Assembly (NCBI RefSeq): GCF_025567305.1
Contig: NZ_JAOQJP010000002.1
Location: 186,001-250,000 of the forward strand
Direction: 5' to 3'
Source of the DNA: Lentihominibacter butyricus
GTDB taxonomy: Bacteria; Bacillota; Clostridia; Peptostreptococcales; Anaerovoracaceae
DNA: 64,000 bases
The first letter of the stretch is position 1, and the number at the start of each line of letters is the position of its first letter. The position numbers and the translations under genes were made by a program. Under the pieces are notes generated by a model, which worked only from the letters and a program-made list of their open reading frames with translations, did not search any database and was not told where the DNA came from. Positions 33,642 to 42,965 of the stretch are shown piece after piece.

Positions 33642-35210
33642 CTAGCTGACGACTCGTTCAAGCCGCTTGAGCGCCAGCGCCATCGTGAGCCCCGGGATTA
33701 TGCGGTTGCCCGTGATTTCCACACCGAGCATCTCATTGATCTTCTTGAGCCTGTACTGCACCGTGTTCGTATGGATACCCATGAATTCCGCAGTCTTGCT
33801 GCTGTTCATGCCTGCGTCCAGCACGAAAGTCTCGAGCGTGTCGAGCAGCTGCCTGCTCTTGTTCTCGCTCGCTTCCTTGAACGGCTCGAGCAGCTCTATG
33901 TAGTTTTTCTTTACAAAGCCGCCCTGTATCTGGATGTTTATGCAGTTGCTGACAAGCGTGAGCTCATACTTCGTGAACACTCGCTTGTACGGGAAAACGT
34001 TCTGCACGAACGACCAGCTCTCGCTTATGAGCCTGTACGCGTCACCTGCGCCTTCTATCCCGTTCAGGCCTGTGACGTGGAATATCCTCGCCTTTTTGTT
34101 GCCTTTTAGTTTGTTGAAAAGCTGCACGCAGCTGTTCTTGCTTGTCGAGTTCGCGCCGTCTTCATCGAATGTCAGTATCATGCCGTAGGTCTCGTCGCCT
34201 TCGGTGATCTTCATGATGTTCAGGTCTTCTTCTTTTTCAAATTCTGCAAAGACCTGGCTCTCTATGTCGTAGCCGATGCCTTTGGAGAAAAATACGCTCA
34301 GGATATCATCGCCGCTGATCTTCGCCTCGTCCTTGAGTGTATAGGCCAGGCTCTTGTTTCCTCTTATCAGCGCCTTGATGAACTCCGCTTTCGCATCTCG
34401 CTCAGGTGTGTATTTCCACATGCCCATCGCCAGCTCGATGATCTCGGCAAGCTTCGTTATCTCGCCTGCGGTATACGAGTCCTCGTTGTCCACGATGAAC
34501 ATGTAATATTTCTCATTGTTTATCGTTACCGGTCCCCAGTATGTCAGTACACCGTTCACGTCGATCATCGTATAGACCTTGGAGTTGCTCTCCACGTTGC
34601 GCTCCTTGCCGAGCTTGATCGCATCCGATATCGTCGCCTTGTGTCTCGTCTCCACCGTGAGGATCGGGTTGAAATCCTCGCTGAGTATTATCAGCTGGAA
34701 ATCGTTGTTTATCGCGGCTTCTCTCACCGCCGACTGGAAATTGCTGTGCTTTTCAAAATTGAGAAGGTGGAACACGGTGTTGTTTATCAGGCTGTTGCTG
34801 AAATTATCGCCGTAGAGGACCTTGTCCATCACCTCTGTGATCGCATCGACATACTCCGCGTCTGCCGGCATTAAAATGAGAGGCATCAGCTCTCGCTCTG
34901 CTGCCTCTATCACTTTTTCATCCAGTTTCCCCATGGCACGTCCCACATAATAGACCGCCAGTGCGGCGCATCCGCGTCTTGAAACCGCACGGATCAGCTC
35001 GCACTGCCTGTCGATATCGTCTTTTATGCCGAGGAATCCCGTCAGCAATATTTCGGTTTTATCCGGTTTATAAAATTTAAGGTCTGCGCTGTCACAGGCA
35101 TCAAGGACTGATACAGCCTTGACATCATTAGTCAGATTTATCTTGCCCGCGACTACCTCTGCTCCTCTGAAAGCGTCCAGATCCAGACAGTCTGCAACTG
35201 TAACTCTCAT
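33642..35210 (-). CDS. PucR-family transcriptional regulator
   Basis: A 522-residue regulator. The N-terminal PucR domain (about 1-125) has VTVADCLDLDAFRGAEVVAG and GCAALAVYYVG; the middle is a GAF/GGDEF-like region; the C-terminus carries the HTH_30 domain (LLDTLETFVLDAGMNSSKTAEFMGIHTNTVQYRLKKINEMLG, shown only in part by its key NSSKTAEFMGIHTNTVQYRL core). PucR proteins control purine or amino-acid breakdown genes. Its start codon overlaps the ftsH stop (TAATG), so it is co-translated with ftsH, an unusual partner. The target is unknown. Confidence 0.83.
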   Translation of the reverse strand: MRVTVADCLDLDAFRGAEVVAGKINLTNDVKAVSVLDACDSADLKFYKPDKTEILLTGFLGIKDDIDRQCELIRAVSRRGCAALAVYYVGRAMGKLDEKVIEAAERELMPLILMPADAEYVDAITEVMDKVLYGDNFSNSLINNTVFHLLNFEKHSNFQSAVREAAINNDFQLIILSEDFNPILTVETRHKATISDAIKLGKERNVESNSKVYTMIDVNGVLTYWGPVTINNEKYYMFIVDNEDSYTAGEITKLAEIIELAMGMWKYTPERDAKAEFIKALIRGNKSLAYTLKDEAKISGDDILSVFFSKGIGYDIESQVFAEFEKEEDLNIMKITEGDETYGMILTFDEDGANSTSKNSCVQLFNKLKGNKKARIFHVTGLNGIEGAGDAYRLISESWSFVQNVFPYKRVFTKYELTLVSNCINIQIQGGFVKKNYIELLEPFKEASENKSRQLLDTLETFVLDAGMNSSKTAEFMGIHTNTVQYRLKKINEMLGVEITGNRIIPGLTMALALKRLERVVS

Positions 35211-37567
35211 TATTCGTCCTTCTTCCTGTTTTCATCATCCGAATCAGATCCGTCATCGTCTGCGAACACATCAAGACTGTCCTCATCGTCTGCATCATCA
35301 TCGTCTGCATCGACCTCAGAATCGTCGTCATCGTCCGCATTGAGATAATCTGTATCGTAAACTGCCAGCTCTTCTTCGCTAGGCATGTCGTCATCGCCGG
35401 CTGCATTTTCAAAGTCGTCGTCCGAAGCGAACTCCCCGTGCACTTCAGGCTGCTCCGGAGTCTCGAAATCATCGTCCTCTGGCATATCTCCGTCAGGCAC
35501 GCTGTCGCCCGGCTTTGACAGATTCGTCGGGTTGAACGGCTCGGCAGTCTTAGTCTCTTCATTGTAGATCATGATGCTCGGCTTGAACTTCGAATTCTTT
35601 GTCTGTTCCTCAAGAGCTCTTGCCGCTTCTTCAAGTCTCTGCTTCTCGAGCTCCGCCTCTTTCTTGCGCTTTCTCGCAGACTGAGCTGCCTCTTTCTCGT
35701 TTCTGGCCTTTTTCTTCTCCAGTTCGATCCTGAGTTCTTCCGCGAGCTCTTCCGGAGTAACGTCGCCGTCATACAGTCTCTCAAACTGCTGGTTGTCGAG
35801 TGTTTCGACTGCAAGCAGTCCTTCTGCCACGGCTGTCAGCTGTTCCATGTGCTCGCTGAGTATCGTCTTCGCAGCCTCGTATGCTTCTTCGATGATCGCC
35901 TTCACTTCCTCGTCTATCTCCGAAGCAGTCTCCTCTGAGTAGTTCTGTCTCGTCGAAAAATCCTTTCCGAGGAACACTTCGTCGGATGAGCTGTAGTTCA
36001 CAGGGCCCAGCTTCTCGCTGAATCCGTACTTTGTGACCATTTCTTTCGCGATATCCGTAGCTCTCTGGATGTCGTTGCTCGCACCCGTGCTCACATCGTC
36101 GAGCGTGAGCATTTCCGCAACACGACCGCCGAGGAGATGGATGATCTGCTCTCTCATCGTTTCTTTTGTTCCGTAGTATTTGTCTTCCTTAGGCAGGATC
36201 ATCGTGAATCCGCCTGCTCTGCCTCTAGGTATTATCGTGATCTGATGAACAGGGTCTGTCTTAGGCAGCACATGCGCCACCACAGCGTGGCCGGCTTCGT
36301 GATATGCCGTGAGCTTTCGCTCTTCTTCGCTGATGACTCTGCTCTTCTTTTCCGGACCTGCGATGACCTTGGTTATAGCTTCCTCGATCTCGTCCATCCT
36401 TATCTTCATGCCGTTTCTTCTCGCAGCAAGCAGCGCCGCTTCATTGAGCATGTTCTCTATATCCGCAGGGGAAAATCCCGGCGTTCTTCTTGCGAGCACC
36501 TTCGGATCCACGCCTTCTGCAAGAGGCTTGTTTCTCGAATGCACTCTGAATATCTCTTCTCTGCCCTTGATATCAGGGATCCCTATCACTATCTGCCTGT
36601 CGAATCTGCCTGGTCTCAGCAATGCAGGGTCGAGAACGTCAGGTCTGTTGGTTGCCGCGAGGATGATGATACCTGCGTTTTCCGCGAAACCGTCCATCTC
36701 TACCAGCAGCTGGTTCAGCGTCTGTTCTCTTTCGTCGTGACCGCCGCCGAGGCCTGCGCCTCTCTTACGTCCAACCGCATCAATCTCGTCGATAAAAACG
36801 ATGCACGGTGCGTTTTTCTTTGCCTGTTCGAACAGGTCTCTGACTCTGGACGCACCTACACCTACGAACATTTCCACGAAGTCCGAACCGCTTATCGTAA
36901 AGAACGGCACTCCTGCTTCTCCGGCTGTCGCTCTGGAGATATAGGTCTTACCTGTTCCCGGAGGGCCTACGAGCAGTATACCCTTAGGTATCCTTGCACC
37001 CAGATTGTTGTATTTGGCAGGATGCTTCAGGAAGTCTACTATTTCTTCAAGTTCTTCCTTTTCCTCCTCAAGTCCTGCAACGTCCTTGAATGTTATCTTC
37101 TTGAGGTCACCGTCTTTCTGAAGCTTGGCGCGGCTCTTGCCGAACGACATCGCCTTGCCTCCGCCTCCGCTCTGATTCATGATAAGTATGAAGAATACGA
37201 CCATGATGCCGATCATTATGAGTGTCGGCAGCAGGCTGAGCCAGATGGACTCCTTCTTCGGCTCGTCACTCTCGAGTTTTAGCTTGCCCGAATCCACCTG
37301 CGGCATTATATATGAATCGTATATATAGCTCAGATCGACCGCGCTGTTCACATAAGCATATACTTTGTCTCCTGATTTGAGTTTTGCAGTGAGCTTTGTC
37401 TCCGTCACGTTGATGTTCTCGACTTCATCTTCCTTCAGGTACTTGATCATCGTGGAAGTCTTTACTTCTTTCTGATCCTCCTTGGTCCCACTGTTGTAAA
37501 ACCAGACCATTGCCAGCACGAGCCCGAATATGACCGCATAAATTCCAATATTTTTAGCCCTTTTCAA
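35210..37567 (-). CDS. ftsH: ATP-dependent zinc metalloprotease FtsH with a long acidic tail
   Basis: A membrane-bound AAA+ protease that degrades misfolded and regulatory proteins. Two membrane helices bracket an extracytoplasmic segment (residues 5-27 and about 105-125); then Walker A GPPGTGKT, Walker B IVFIDEIDAVGRKRG, the SRH arginines in RPGRFDRQI and the zinc site HEAGH. About 785 residues from the TTG at 37567, which has GGGAGG upstream; an ATG at 37621 lacks a site. Typical FtsH is about 640 residues: the extra 140-150 at the C-terminus are dominated by Asp and Glu. Downstream of tilS as in Bacillus, although hpt is missing between them. Confidence 0.92.
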   Translation of the reverse strand: MKRAKNIGIYAVIFGLVLAMVWFYNSGTKEDQKEVKTSTMIKYLKEDEVENINVTETKLTAKLKSGDKVYAYVNSAVDLSYIYDSYIMPQVDSGKLKLESDEPKKESIWLSLLPTLIMIGIMVVFFILIMNQSGGGGKAMSFGKSRAKLQKDGDLKKITFKDVAGLEEEKEELEEIVDFLKHPAKYNNLGARIPKGILLVGPPGTGKTYISRATAGEAGVPFFTISGSDFVEMFVGVGASRVRDLFEQAKKNAPCIVFIDEIDAVGRKRGAGLGGGHDEREQTLNQLLVEMDGFAENAGIIILAATNRPDVLDPALLRPGRFDRQIVIGIPDIKGREEIFRVHSRNKPLAEGVDPKVLARRTPGFSPADIENMLNEAALLAARRNGMKIRMDEIEEAITKVIAGPEKKSRVISEEERKLTAYHEAGHAVVAHVLPKTDPVHQITIIPRGRAGGFTMILPKEDKYYGTKETMREQIIHLLGGRVAEMLTLDDVSTGASNDIQRATDIAKEMVTKYGFSEKLGPVNYSSSDEVFLGKDFSTRQNYSEETASEIDEEVKAIIEEAYEAAKTILSEHMEQLTAVAEGLLAVETLDNQQFERLYDGDVTPEELAEELRIELEKKKARNEKEAAQSARKRKKEAELEKQRLEEAARALEEQTKNSKFKPSIMIYNEETKTAEPFNPTNLSKPGDSVPDGDMPEDDDFETPEQPEVHGEFASDDDFENAAGDDDMPSEEELAVYDTDYLNADDDDDSEVDADDDDADDEDSLDVFADDDGSDSDDENRKKDE

Positions 37568-37701
37568 TTTATATCCTCCCGGTAATGTTTTGTCAGCTGA
37601 TTTTTTGGTTATTATATACAAAGTTATCGTTTTATTTTATCATGTAAACCAAGTATCAGCAATAGAAGCCGCTGCTTTTTTCAGATAATTTCACATAAAA
37701 T

Positions 37702-38781
37702 TCAATCTCTGAAAAACATCACTTTCCCTTTCTCGACCTTGAGTCTGTAGCAGTGCGGGAATTGTACTGTTTTTGGTCCCTGTTTCTTTGATATTATCGC
37801 GTCTGCGGACTTTATGCGTTCTTCTGAGATATCTTTTTCGAGGCCGATCTGCGCGAACGCTTTCATGATAAGCCTGTGCCTTATGGCCGGATGGGCAGCC
37901 GCGAGTTTTTCTCTGTCCATCACTATCATGCCTGCAGACACCGACACGCTTTCCATAAAACCCTGCACGTCGCCTGCCGGCACGCTTTCCGCGAATTCCC
38001 TGTATGCCAGCTCCGTCTGCTGCCACAGATAGTCCTTGTCTTCCGACGCGATGCGGCCCAGGCGCACCAGGCTCGCCTTTATATTTTCATTATACTCACT
38101 TTCGAGCATAGGTATAAGCTCGAGTCTGATCTTGTTCCTGGCGTATATCGCTTCGCTGTTGGTGTGGTCGATCACCGGGCCGAGCCCGTTGTTCTCGCAG
38201 TATTCCTCGATCGCTGCCCGGTCCACATCCAGGATCGGCCTGATCACCGAAAATCCGCGCTCTTTTCGCTCGTATGCGATGCCAGCCAGCCCGTCGGTGC
38301 CGGTGCCTCTGAGCAGACGGAAAAGTATGGTCTCCGCCTGATCGCCGGTGTTGTGCGCGACTGCGATCTTTACACTGCTGCGCGCCGTTTCTTCATCAAG
38401 ACCCTCTGCCTGAAGCTCTGCCGCAATCTTTTCCGCGGTCTCATGGAAAGCGTCGTACCGCGCGATCCTGCCGGCATCCTCACTCGTCGTGGAAAGCTCG
38501 CGTGCCATCTCTCTGCAGTCGACTGTGAAAACGCTGCACTTCACGCCCATTTTCTCACAGAGCTGTTCTGCGTACTTCTGGTCGCGTTCTGCGGCGCCGG
38601 GCCTCAGCTTGTGGTTTATGTGCACCGGGTGCACCGTTATGCCAAGCTGCCCGCTCAGCGTCATCAGCACATGAAAAAGGCATACCGAATCAGGACCGCC
38701 CGACAGTCCCAGTACGATATGCTGCTTTCGCTGTATCAAATCATGTTCATTTATGGTTTTTCTGACTTGCTCGATCAACAT
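37702..38781 (-). CDS. tilS: tRNA(Ile)-lysidine synthetase
   Basis: A 359-residue enzyme that modifies C34 of the isoleucine CAU tRNA, allowing AUA reading. The PP-loop SGGPDSVCL is near residue 26, followed by VHINHKLRPGAAERD, VAHNTGDQAETILFRLLRGTG and IRPILDV. It is short of the longer TilS proteins, ending soon after the middle domain, and has a reduced C-terminal domain (YRLKVEKGKVMFF). It lies between spoIIE and ftsH, matching Bacillus order. Confidence 0.9.
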   Translation of the reverse strand: MLIEQVRKTINEHDLIQRKQHIVLGLSGGPDSVCLFHVLMTLSGQLGITVHPVHINHKLRPGAAERDQKYAEQLCEKMGVKCSVFTVDCREMARELSTTSEDAGRIARYDAFHETAEKIAAELQAEGLDEETARSSVKIAVAHNTGDQAETILFRLLRGTGTDGLAGIAYERKERGFSVIRPILDVDRAAIEEYCENNGLGPVIDHTNSEAIYARNKIRLELIPMLESEYNENIKASLVRLGRIASEDKDYLWQQTELAYREFAESVPAGDVQGFMESVSVSAGMIVMDREKLAAAHPAIRHRLIMKAFAQIGLEKDISEERIKSADAIISKKQGPKTVQFPHCYRLKVEKGKVMFFRD

Positions 38782-38842
38782 CTTTATCTGTCACAAAACT
38801 CCTTGTTATTATTATCCTATACATTTGCATGGATTTACCATC

Positions 38843-38851
38843 ATTGTACCA
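38843..38851 (-). promoter_or_regulatory. Possible extended -10 promoter of tilS
   Basis: TGG-TACAAT on the minus strand, about 60 nt before the tilS ATG, without a good -35 box. Confidence 0.35.
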
Positions 38852-39015
38852 CAAATAGCGGTTTCCAGCCACCGGTAAATGGGTGCTGGCAGCGGCCTGC
38901 AAAATGGGCGCAAGCGGCGTGCCGGGCGGCCGCAGCAGAACTGACGAATGGCATTGAATCCCAGGCGCGATTTGGCACTCCTGCGCATGCAAGCATGCCG
39001 ACGAGTCTCCCGGCG

Positions 39016-41259
39016 TCAGCTGATATGCGCTGCGAGCACCGTCAGATCGTCGCGCTCCCGCCCTATATAACTGTCCGCCGCCTGATCGATCAGCAGCATG
39101 CTCATCATTTCGGGATCAGCCGAGCGCACCTTCGCCACGGTGCTTTTGAGGGTGTCGATAAACGTATCGCGGCCCGTGCTCCCGGCTGTCCCTCCGTCGC
39201 TGACCCCATCCGACATCATGATGATCCAGTCGTCTTTTTTCAGCTCGGTTTCCATGTATCGTATCTTCAGCCCGTTCACTATCCCGAGCGGTACCGCGGA
39301 AAGCTTCACTTCCTCGACCGTTTCACGGTGCCGTATCAGTGTCGGAGCTGCTCCTATCTTGTAAAATTTCACTTTTCCGCTTATCCGGTCTATTATGGCC
39401 AGATCCACGGTGGCATATGATTCTTCGTCGTCTTTCATCAGCATCACGGTATTTATCATCTTGAGCGCAAGGTCCGGCGTGACCCCGGCCCTGAGCAGCG
39501 AGATCAGCGTCTTCGTCACCAGCAGGCTTTCCGCAGCCGCCTTCTTGCCCTTTCCCATGCCGTCGCTGACGACCATGACGGTCCGCCCGTCGCCTATGTC
39601 CTGCCAGCCGCAGCAGTCGCCGTTTATCGTTCCCGAGGCTGCATACTGCGACGCCGAAATGTCCACCGCCAGCTTTTCACGCCTCGATTTCGCCCGGCTT
39701 CCGATGCTGCTGTGGCTGCTTCGGGCTGCGCCGGGACGGCGGCTTATCCTGTATCTCACGTCATCCATTATCTGTTTCGTCATGTGGAACTGGCTGGCCA
39801 GCGCTGAACGGCTGTCCACGTAGGTCGCGTAAAGCTCTGCAAGTTCCTGCATGTCATCTGATTTGCTCTGCAAAAGCGCAGCTGTCCTGAATGCCGAAGT
39901 TTCCCCGGCGTCCGCAGGGTTCCCTTCTATCGCCGCGATCAGCCGCTTTACAGCAGGTCTGAATTTCCAGCTTACCACCGCAAAAAGCGCTGCCGCGACG
40001 AAAAGGCAGTAGCCGTCGACTCCCAGTACTGTGCCGCTTTCCATGAATCCCATAGTCCAGCACACCGCTATGAACGCTGCTGTACGGATAAAAATGCCTA
40101 AACGCTTTACAAAAACTGCGGCGGCAGCTCCAATCACAGCAGTCGCCAGCAGGCCCCACTGGCCCTGCCCAATTAGTGCCGCCCAGACGCCTCCCGTCGC
40201 AATCACGATGAATGGAGCGCCCGCGCTGCTGCTGTCGAGTGCGGTCATCGCCATGAAAAGGATCAGCGGCCATGCGAGGAAGCTCAGACCGGCGCCGTTC
40301 AGGATCATGAGCACAGCAGATATCAATGCTGCTATGCGCAGCTCTTTTTCATATTTTCCGTCGGCCAGAAGAGTCATGTGGCGGGAAATCCAGTCGCCGT
40401 ATGATCCTGCGCTTTGTGAAGCCGGATTTTGTAAAGTCGAAACGCGCGAGTCTGCATAACCTATAGCCGAGGCATCCAAATCGGCTCCGCTTATGTTCGG
40501 ATCATTAAAACCAACATTGCCTATATGCGAAGCTTTGACATTTGCATTGTTTATATGCGAAGTGCCGAAATCCGCATTGTTTATATGCGAAACATCGGCG
40601 TCCGCATCGTTTATATACGATACGCTATTGCGCGTACTGCCACCTTGCTGCACACTGTGTGATGCGCCCCTATTCTGCCGATCTGAACCGTATGATGCAA
40701 AATCGTGCCGGACCGACCCGCGCGATACCGTGACGTTTTCTGCTTCCGAAACAACCGGCCACAACTCTCCGACTATGCTGCAGATCACGTCCGCGATGAT
40801 CACGATCGCAAATATCAGCGCTCCGTACACCAGCAGTTTTTCCGGACTGATCTTGTAGACTGTCGACGTCGCGACCCGGCTCAGGCTGACGCACACGATG
40901 CCGGCCGATGCTGCGATCAGGCCGACCTGCCAGACTCTGAAACGCACTTTTCCCGCGACCGGGAAGAACAGCGCGCATACCAGCACCGCCGCCATGTCGC
41001 CCCACGGATCGTAGCCTTTCATAAGGTACGGAGCGATCGCTGCTGCAGCCGGCACCGCTATCAATGCATTCAGCGGTTTCCTCGCAGCAAGATAAGCAGT
41101 CAGCGCCACCGCAGCCGGAAAATATCCATCCATCACTGTGCCATGGCTCACAACGAGCGCGAATGCCAGGATCGCCAGCCCCCGAGCCAGCCTCGTCCTG
41201 ATTTTCGTCCGATTCTTTTTAGTAAAATCAAAAGCTCTTGCTTTAGTCGTGTTTTCCAT
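39016..41259 (-). CDS. spoIIE: SpoIIE-like membrane PP2C phosphatase with a repeat linker
   Basis: A 747-residue protein: two groups of membrane segments (about 25-180 and 310-460), then a PP2C-type serine phosphatase domain (about 540-747) with SGDCCGW-like NGDCCGWQDIGDG, VVSDGMGKGKKAAAES, DLAIIDRISGKVKFYKIG and MMSDGVSDGG. In Bacillus SpoIIE dephosphorylates SpoIIAA and activates sigma-F in the forespore; presence here suggests sporulation ability or ancestry. Odd feature: between the membrane groups lie about six imperfect repeats of roughly 10-12 residues around SHINNAD/N. The ATG at 41259 has GGAG 7 nt upstream. Confidence 0.88.
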   Translation of the reverse strand: MENTTKARAFDFTKKNRTKIRTRLARGLAILAFALVVSHGTVMDGYFPAAVALTAYLAARKPLNALIAVPAAAAIAPYLMKGYDPWGDMAAVLVCALFFPVAGKVRFRVWQVGLIAASAGIVCVSLSRVATSTVYKISPEKLLVYGALIFAIVIIADVICSIVGELWPVVSEAENVTVSRGSVRHDFASYGSDRQNRGASHSVQQGGSTRNSVSYINDADADVSHINNADFGTSHINNANVKASHIGNVGFNDPNISGADLDASAIGYADSRVSTLQNPASQSAGSYGDWISRHMTLLADGKYEKELRIAALISAVLMILNGAGLSFLAWPLILFMAMTALDSSSAGAPFIVIATGGVWAALIGQGQWGLLATAVIGAAAAVFVKRLGIFIRTAAFIAVCWTMGFMESGTVLGVDGYCLFVAAALFAVVSWKFRPAVKRLIAAIEGNPADAGETSAFRTAALLQSKSDDMQELAELYATYVDSRSALASQFHMTKQIMDDVRYRISRRPGAARSSHSSIGSRAKSRREKLAVDISASQYAASGTINGDCCGWQDIGDGRTVMVVSDGMGKGKKAAAESLLVTKTLISLLRAGVTPDLALKMINTVMLMKDDEESYATVDLAIIDRISGKVKFYKIGAAPTLIRHRETVEEVKLSAVPLGIVNGLKIRYMETELKKDDWIIMMSDGVSDGGTAGSTGRDTFIDTLKSTVAKVRSADPEMMSMLLIDQAADSYIGRERDDLTVLAAHIS

Positions 41260-41375
41260 AAAAAATCTCCATTCCCAATACAGGTGCATTATACAGCCTG
41301 TCCCTCATCGAAATTTGTCAAAACCCCTGTTTGAGGGTGAAGGTTTGGTGATTTTTTGTTGTTTTGGCGGAATCG

Positions 41376-41552
41376 AGTATAAAAGCTATGACTGCAGGAG
41401 TGCTGTAAAACTTATGATCTGCTGCCTGATCGGAAAAATGATCAAAAAACAGGGTTTATGGAGGCAAGGTTTATACTCGTATCTGATCGCGTGAGATAGA
41501 TAGGTATAAACTTCTTCTGCATATCAGGCAGCAGATCAGATTCTTTTATACT
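41376..41552. repeat. Nested palindromic element, 177 bp
   Basis: Outer arms AGTATAAAAG (41376-41385) and CTTTTATACT (41543-41552); inner perfect 16-bp arms TGATCTGCTGCCTGAT (41415-41430) and ATCAGGCAGCAGATCA (41523-41538); further TTTATAC (41470) and GTATAAA (41504) copies inside. It could be a MITE remnant or a multi-site operator. Confidence 0.6.
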
Positions 41553-41776
41553 TATTATCAATAAACTGCATAGATTTTACTAAAATATCGTATTTCGAAG
41601 CCTCTATGGGCGGCAGTTTACAATCTTCCGCATATATGCGACCGGAGCTTTTATACCTAAATACAAGAAAACCGTATGACATTACTAAAAACGCAGCTTT
41701 CAGGTATGCCTGCGCTTTTCATACTGATAGCAATCTGGGGCAGATAAATAAAAGTAAATTTTTTCCATCAGTTCCA

Positions 41777-41805
41777 TTGACAACGTGTGTAATAAATGTT
41801 AAATT
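41777..41805 (+). promoter_or_regulatory. Promoter of the PD-(D/E)XK-like gene
   Basis: TTGACA (41777-41782) and TAAATT (41800-41805) with a 17-bp spacer; the ATG is about 50 nt downstream of the predicted start point. Confidence 0.55.
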
Positions 41806-41863
41806 GTGTAAAATACCCCGCGCCACTGCTATTCCCTGCACCGCCACTCAAAAGGAGATGATC

Positions 41864-42766
41864 ATGGATTATATCGAAGCAACAAAAAACGATTTAAAGG
41901 TAGAGAAAGAATTGATCGAGCTGTATGAAGATTTGCTGAAATCGCTTCCTGAGGGTCGTCTTGTGACCAAGCTTGTATATGGCCGCCGCTATTATTACCG
42001 CATCATGCCGGGGACGCAGAAGCAGGTGTACATAAGCGTGCGCAACCTCCATCTGATCCAGGCATTGAAAAAGCGAAAATATATGGAGACGGCGCTGAAG
42101 ATCCTGAAAGAAAATGTAAAAGTCCAGGAAAGGCTGATAAAAAAATACGCGCCTTACGGCGATAAAGATATACTTTCTAAGATCGGTAAGGGATACCAGC
42201 CCGAGACGGCCAATGCAGATAATGTACCGATATACAAAAGCCGATATCGTCAGAGCAGCTATGACAGTCAGCATAGTCGGGCCGACGGCAATAGAGAACA
42301 CTATCAAAACCATCTGTCTGGCGATGCACCCCATGATAGTCGGGATAACTGGATCGGCGGCACAATCGGTCAATCTTCTCTGGATTTCAAGGCAGATGCG
42401 CTGATACACAGAACTTCGTTCGGACTTATGGTGCGTTCTAAATCCGAGGCCATAATCTCAGAATTCCTTAACAAGAACGGAATAAAATTCGCATATGAAG
42501 AGCCGCTTTATCTGCACGATGCTGATGGCAGAACGACCGTAAGATATCCTGATTTTACGCTGTACCTTGCCAACGGAAGGATCATCTACTGGGAACACCT
42601 CGGCATGCTCAAGGATGAAAGCTACCGCAAAGCCGTATGGAAAAAATTCGCGCTTTATTATTCAAATGATATCGTGCCGGGATCAAATCTAATCATAACG
42701 TGTGACAGCAGTACCGGAGGCATAGATATCGCAGCGATACTGCAGATTATCGGGTCGTTGAAATAA
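41864..42766 (+). CDS. Hypothetical protein with PD-(D/E)XK nuclease-like C-terminal half
   Basis: A 300-residue protein. Residues 1-110 are charged and helical (EATKNDLKVEKELIELYEDLL) with a GRRYYYRI strand. Residues about 190-300 look like an uncharacterised restriction-type nuclease fold: MVRSKSEAIISEFL, FAYEEPLYL, a PDFTLYLANGRIIYWEH motif where Asp and Glu fit the PD...E pattern, and YYSNDIVPGSNLIIT. AAGGAG lies before the ATG at 41864. It is a single-gene unit with its own promoter; role unknown, DNA repair or defence being the guess from fold alone. Confidence 0.6.
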   Translation: MDYIEATKNDLKVEKELIELYEDLLKSLPEGRLVTKLVYGRRYYYRIMPGTQKQVYISVRNLHLIQALKKRKYMETALKILKENVKVQERLIKKYAPYGDKDILSKIGKGYQPETANADNVPIYKSRYRQSSYDSQHSRADGNREHYQNHLSGDAPHDSRDNWIGGTIGQSSLDFKADALIHRTSFGLMVRSKSEAIISEFLNKNGIKFAYEEPLYLHDADGRTTVRYPDFTLYLANGRIIYWEHLGMLKDESYRKAVWKKFALYYSNDIVPGSNLIITCDSSTGGIDIAAILQIIGSLK

Positions 42767-42965
42767 AGTCAACGAGCATAAGCATGACACCTGGCGATCG
42801 ACAAGGTTAGCGACCGATCGTGCGGGCGCAAGAGCGACCGTGATTCCTGGCGCTCGCCAAAGCGAACAGGCACCAAGGCAACTGCCGAGACTCCCAACTT
42901 GCTCAGGCAGCCGACCGGGCGACTGCTCATGCTGCCCGGCTTTCGATTCACCCCGCCTTATCCCG
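42767..42965. other. GC-rich convergent gap with a terminator
   Basis: CCGGGC (42915) and GCCCGG (42934) form a hairpin followed by CTTTC on the plus strand, ending the preceding gene. Imperfect repeats around CCTGGCGATCG and CCTGGCGCTCG lie 40-60 bp apart. The block is clearly GC-richer than the flanking genes. Confidence 0.45.

Larger units (their letters stand above)
41290..41863. other. Divergent intergenic region between spoIIE and the PD-(D/E)XK-like gene
   Basis: Contains a 177-bp nested palindromic element (41376-41552) and the promoter of the rightward gene at 41777-41805. An in-frame extension of that gene back to 41606 is rejected because it would start upstream of the promoter and has no ribosome site. 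Confidence 0.5.

Noticed and set aside
37876..39420. Open frame of 514 codons antisense to tilS and the spoIIE end
   Set aside because: Shadow of two well-supported genes; its translation has no domain signs and is rich in His, Arg and Cys as antisense frames are.
41606..41863. Longer start for the PD-(D/E)XK-like gene
   Set aside because: It would begin upstream of the recognised promoter and lacks a ribosome site.
42767..42965. tRNA or other stable RNA in the GC-rich gap after the nuclease-like gene
   Set aside because: No cloverleaf or CCA-adjacent acceptor stem could be drawn; only terminator-like and repeat dyads are seen.
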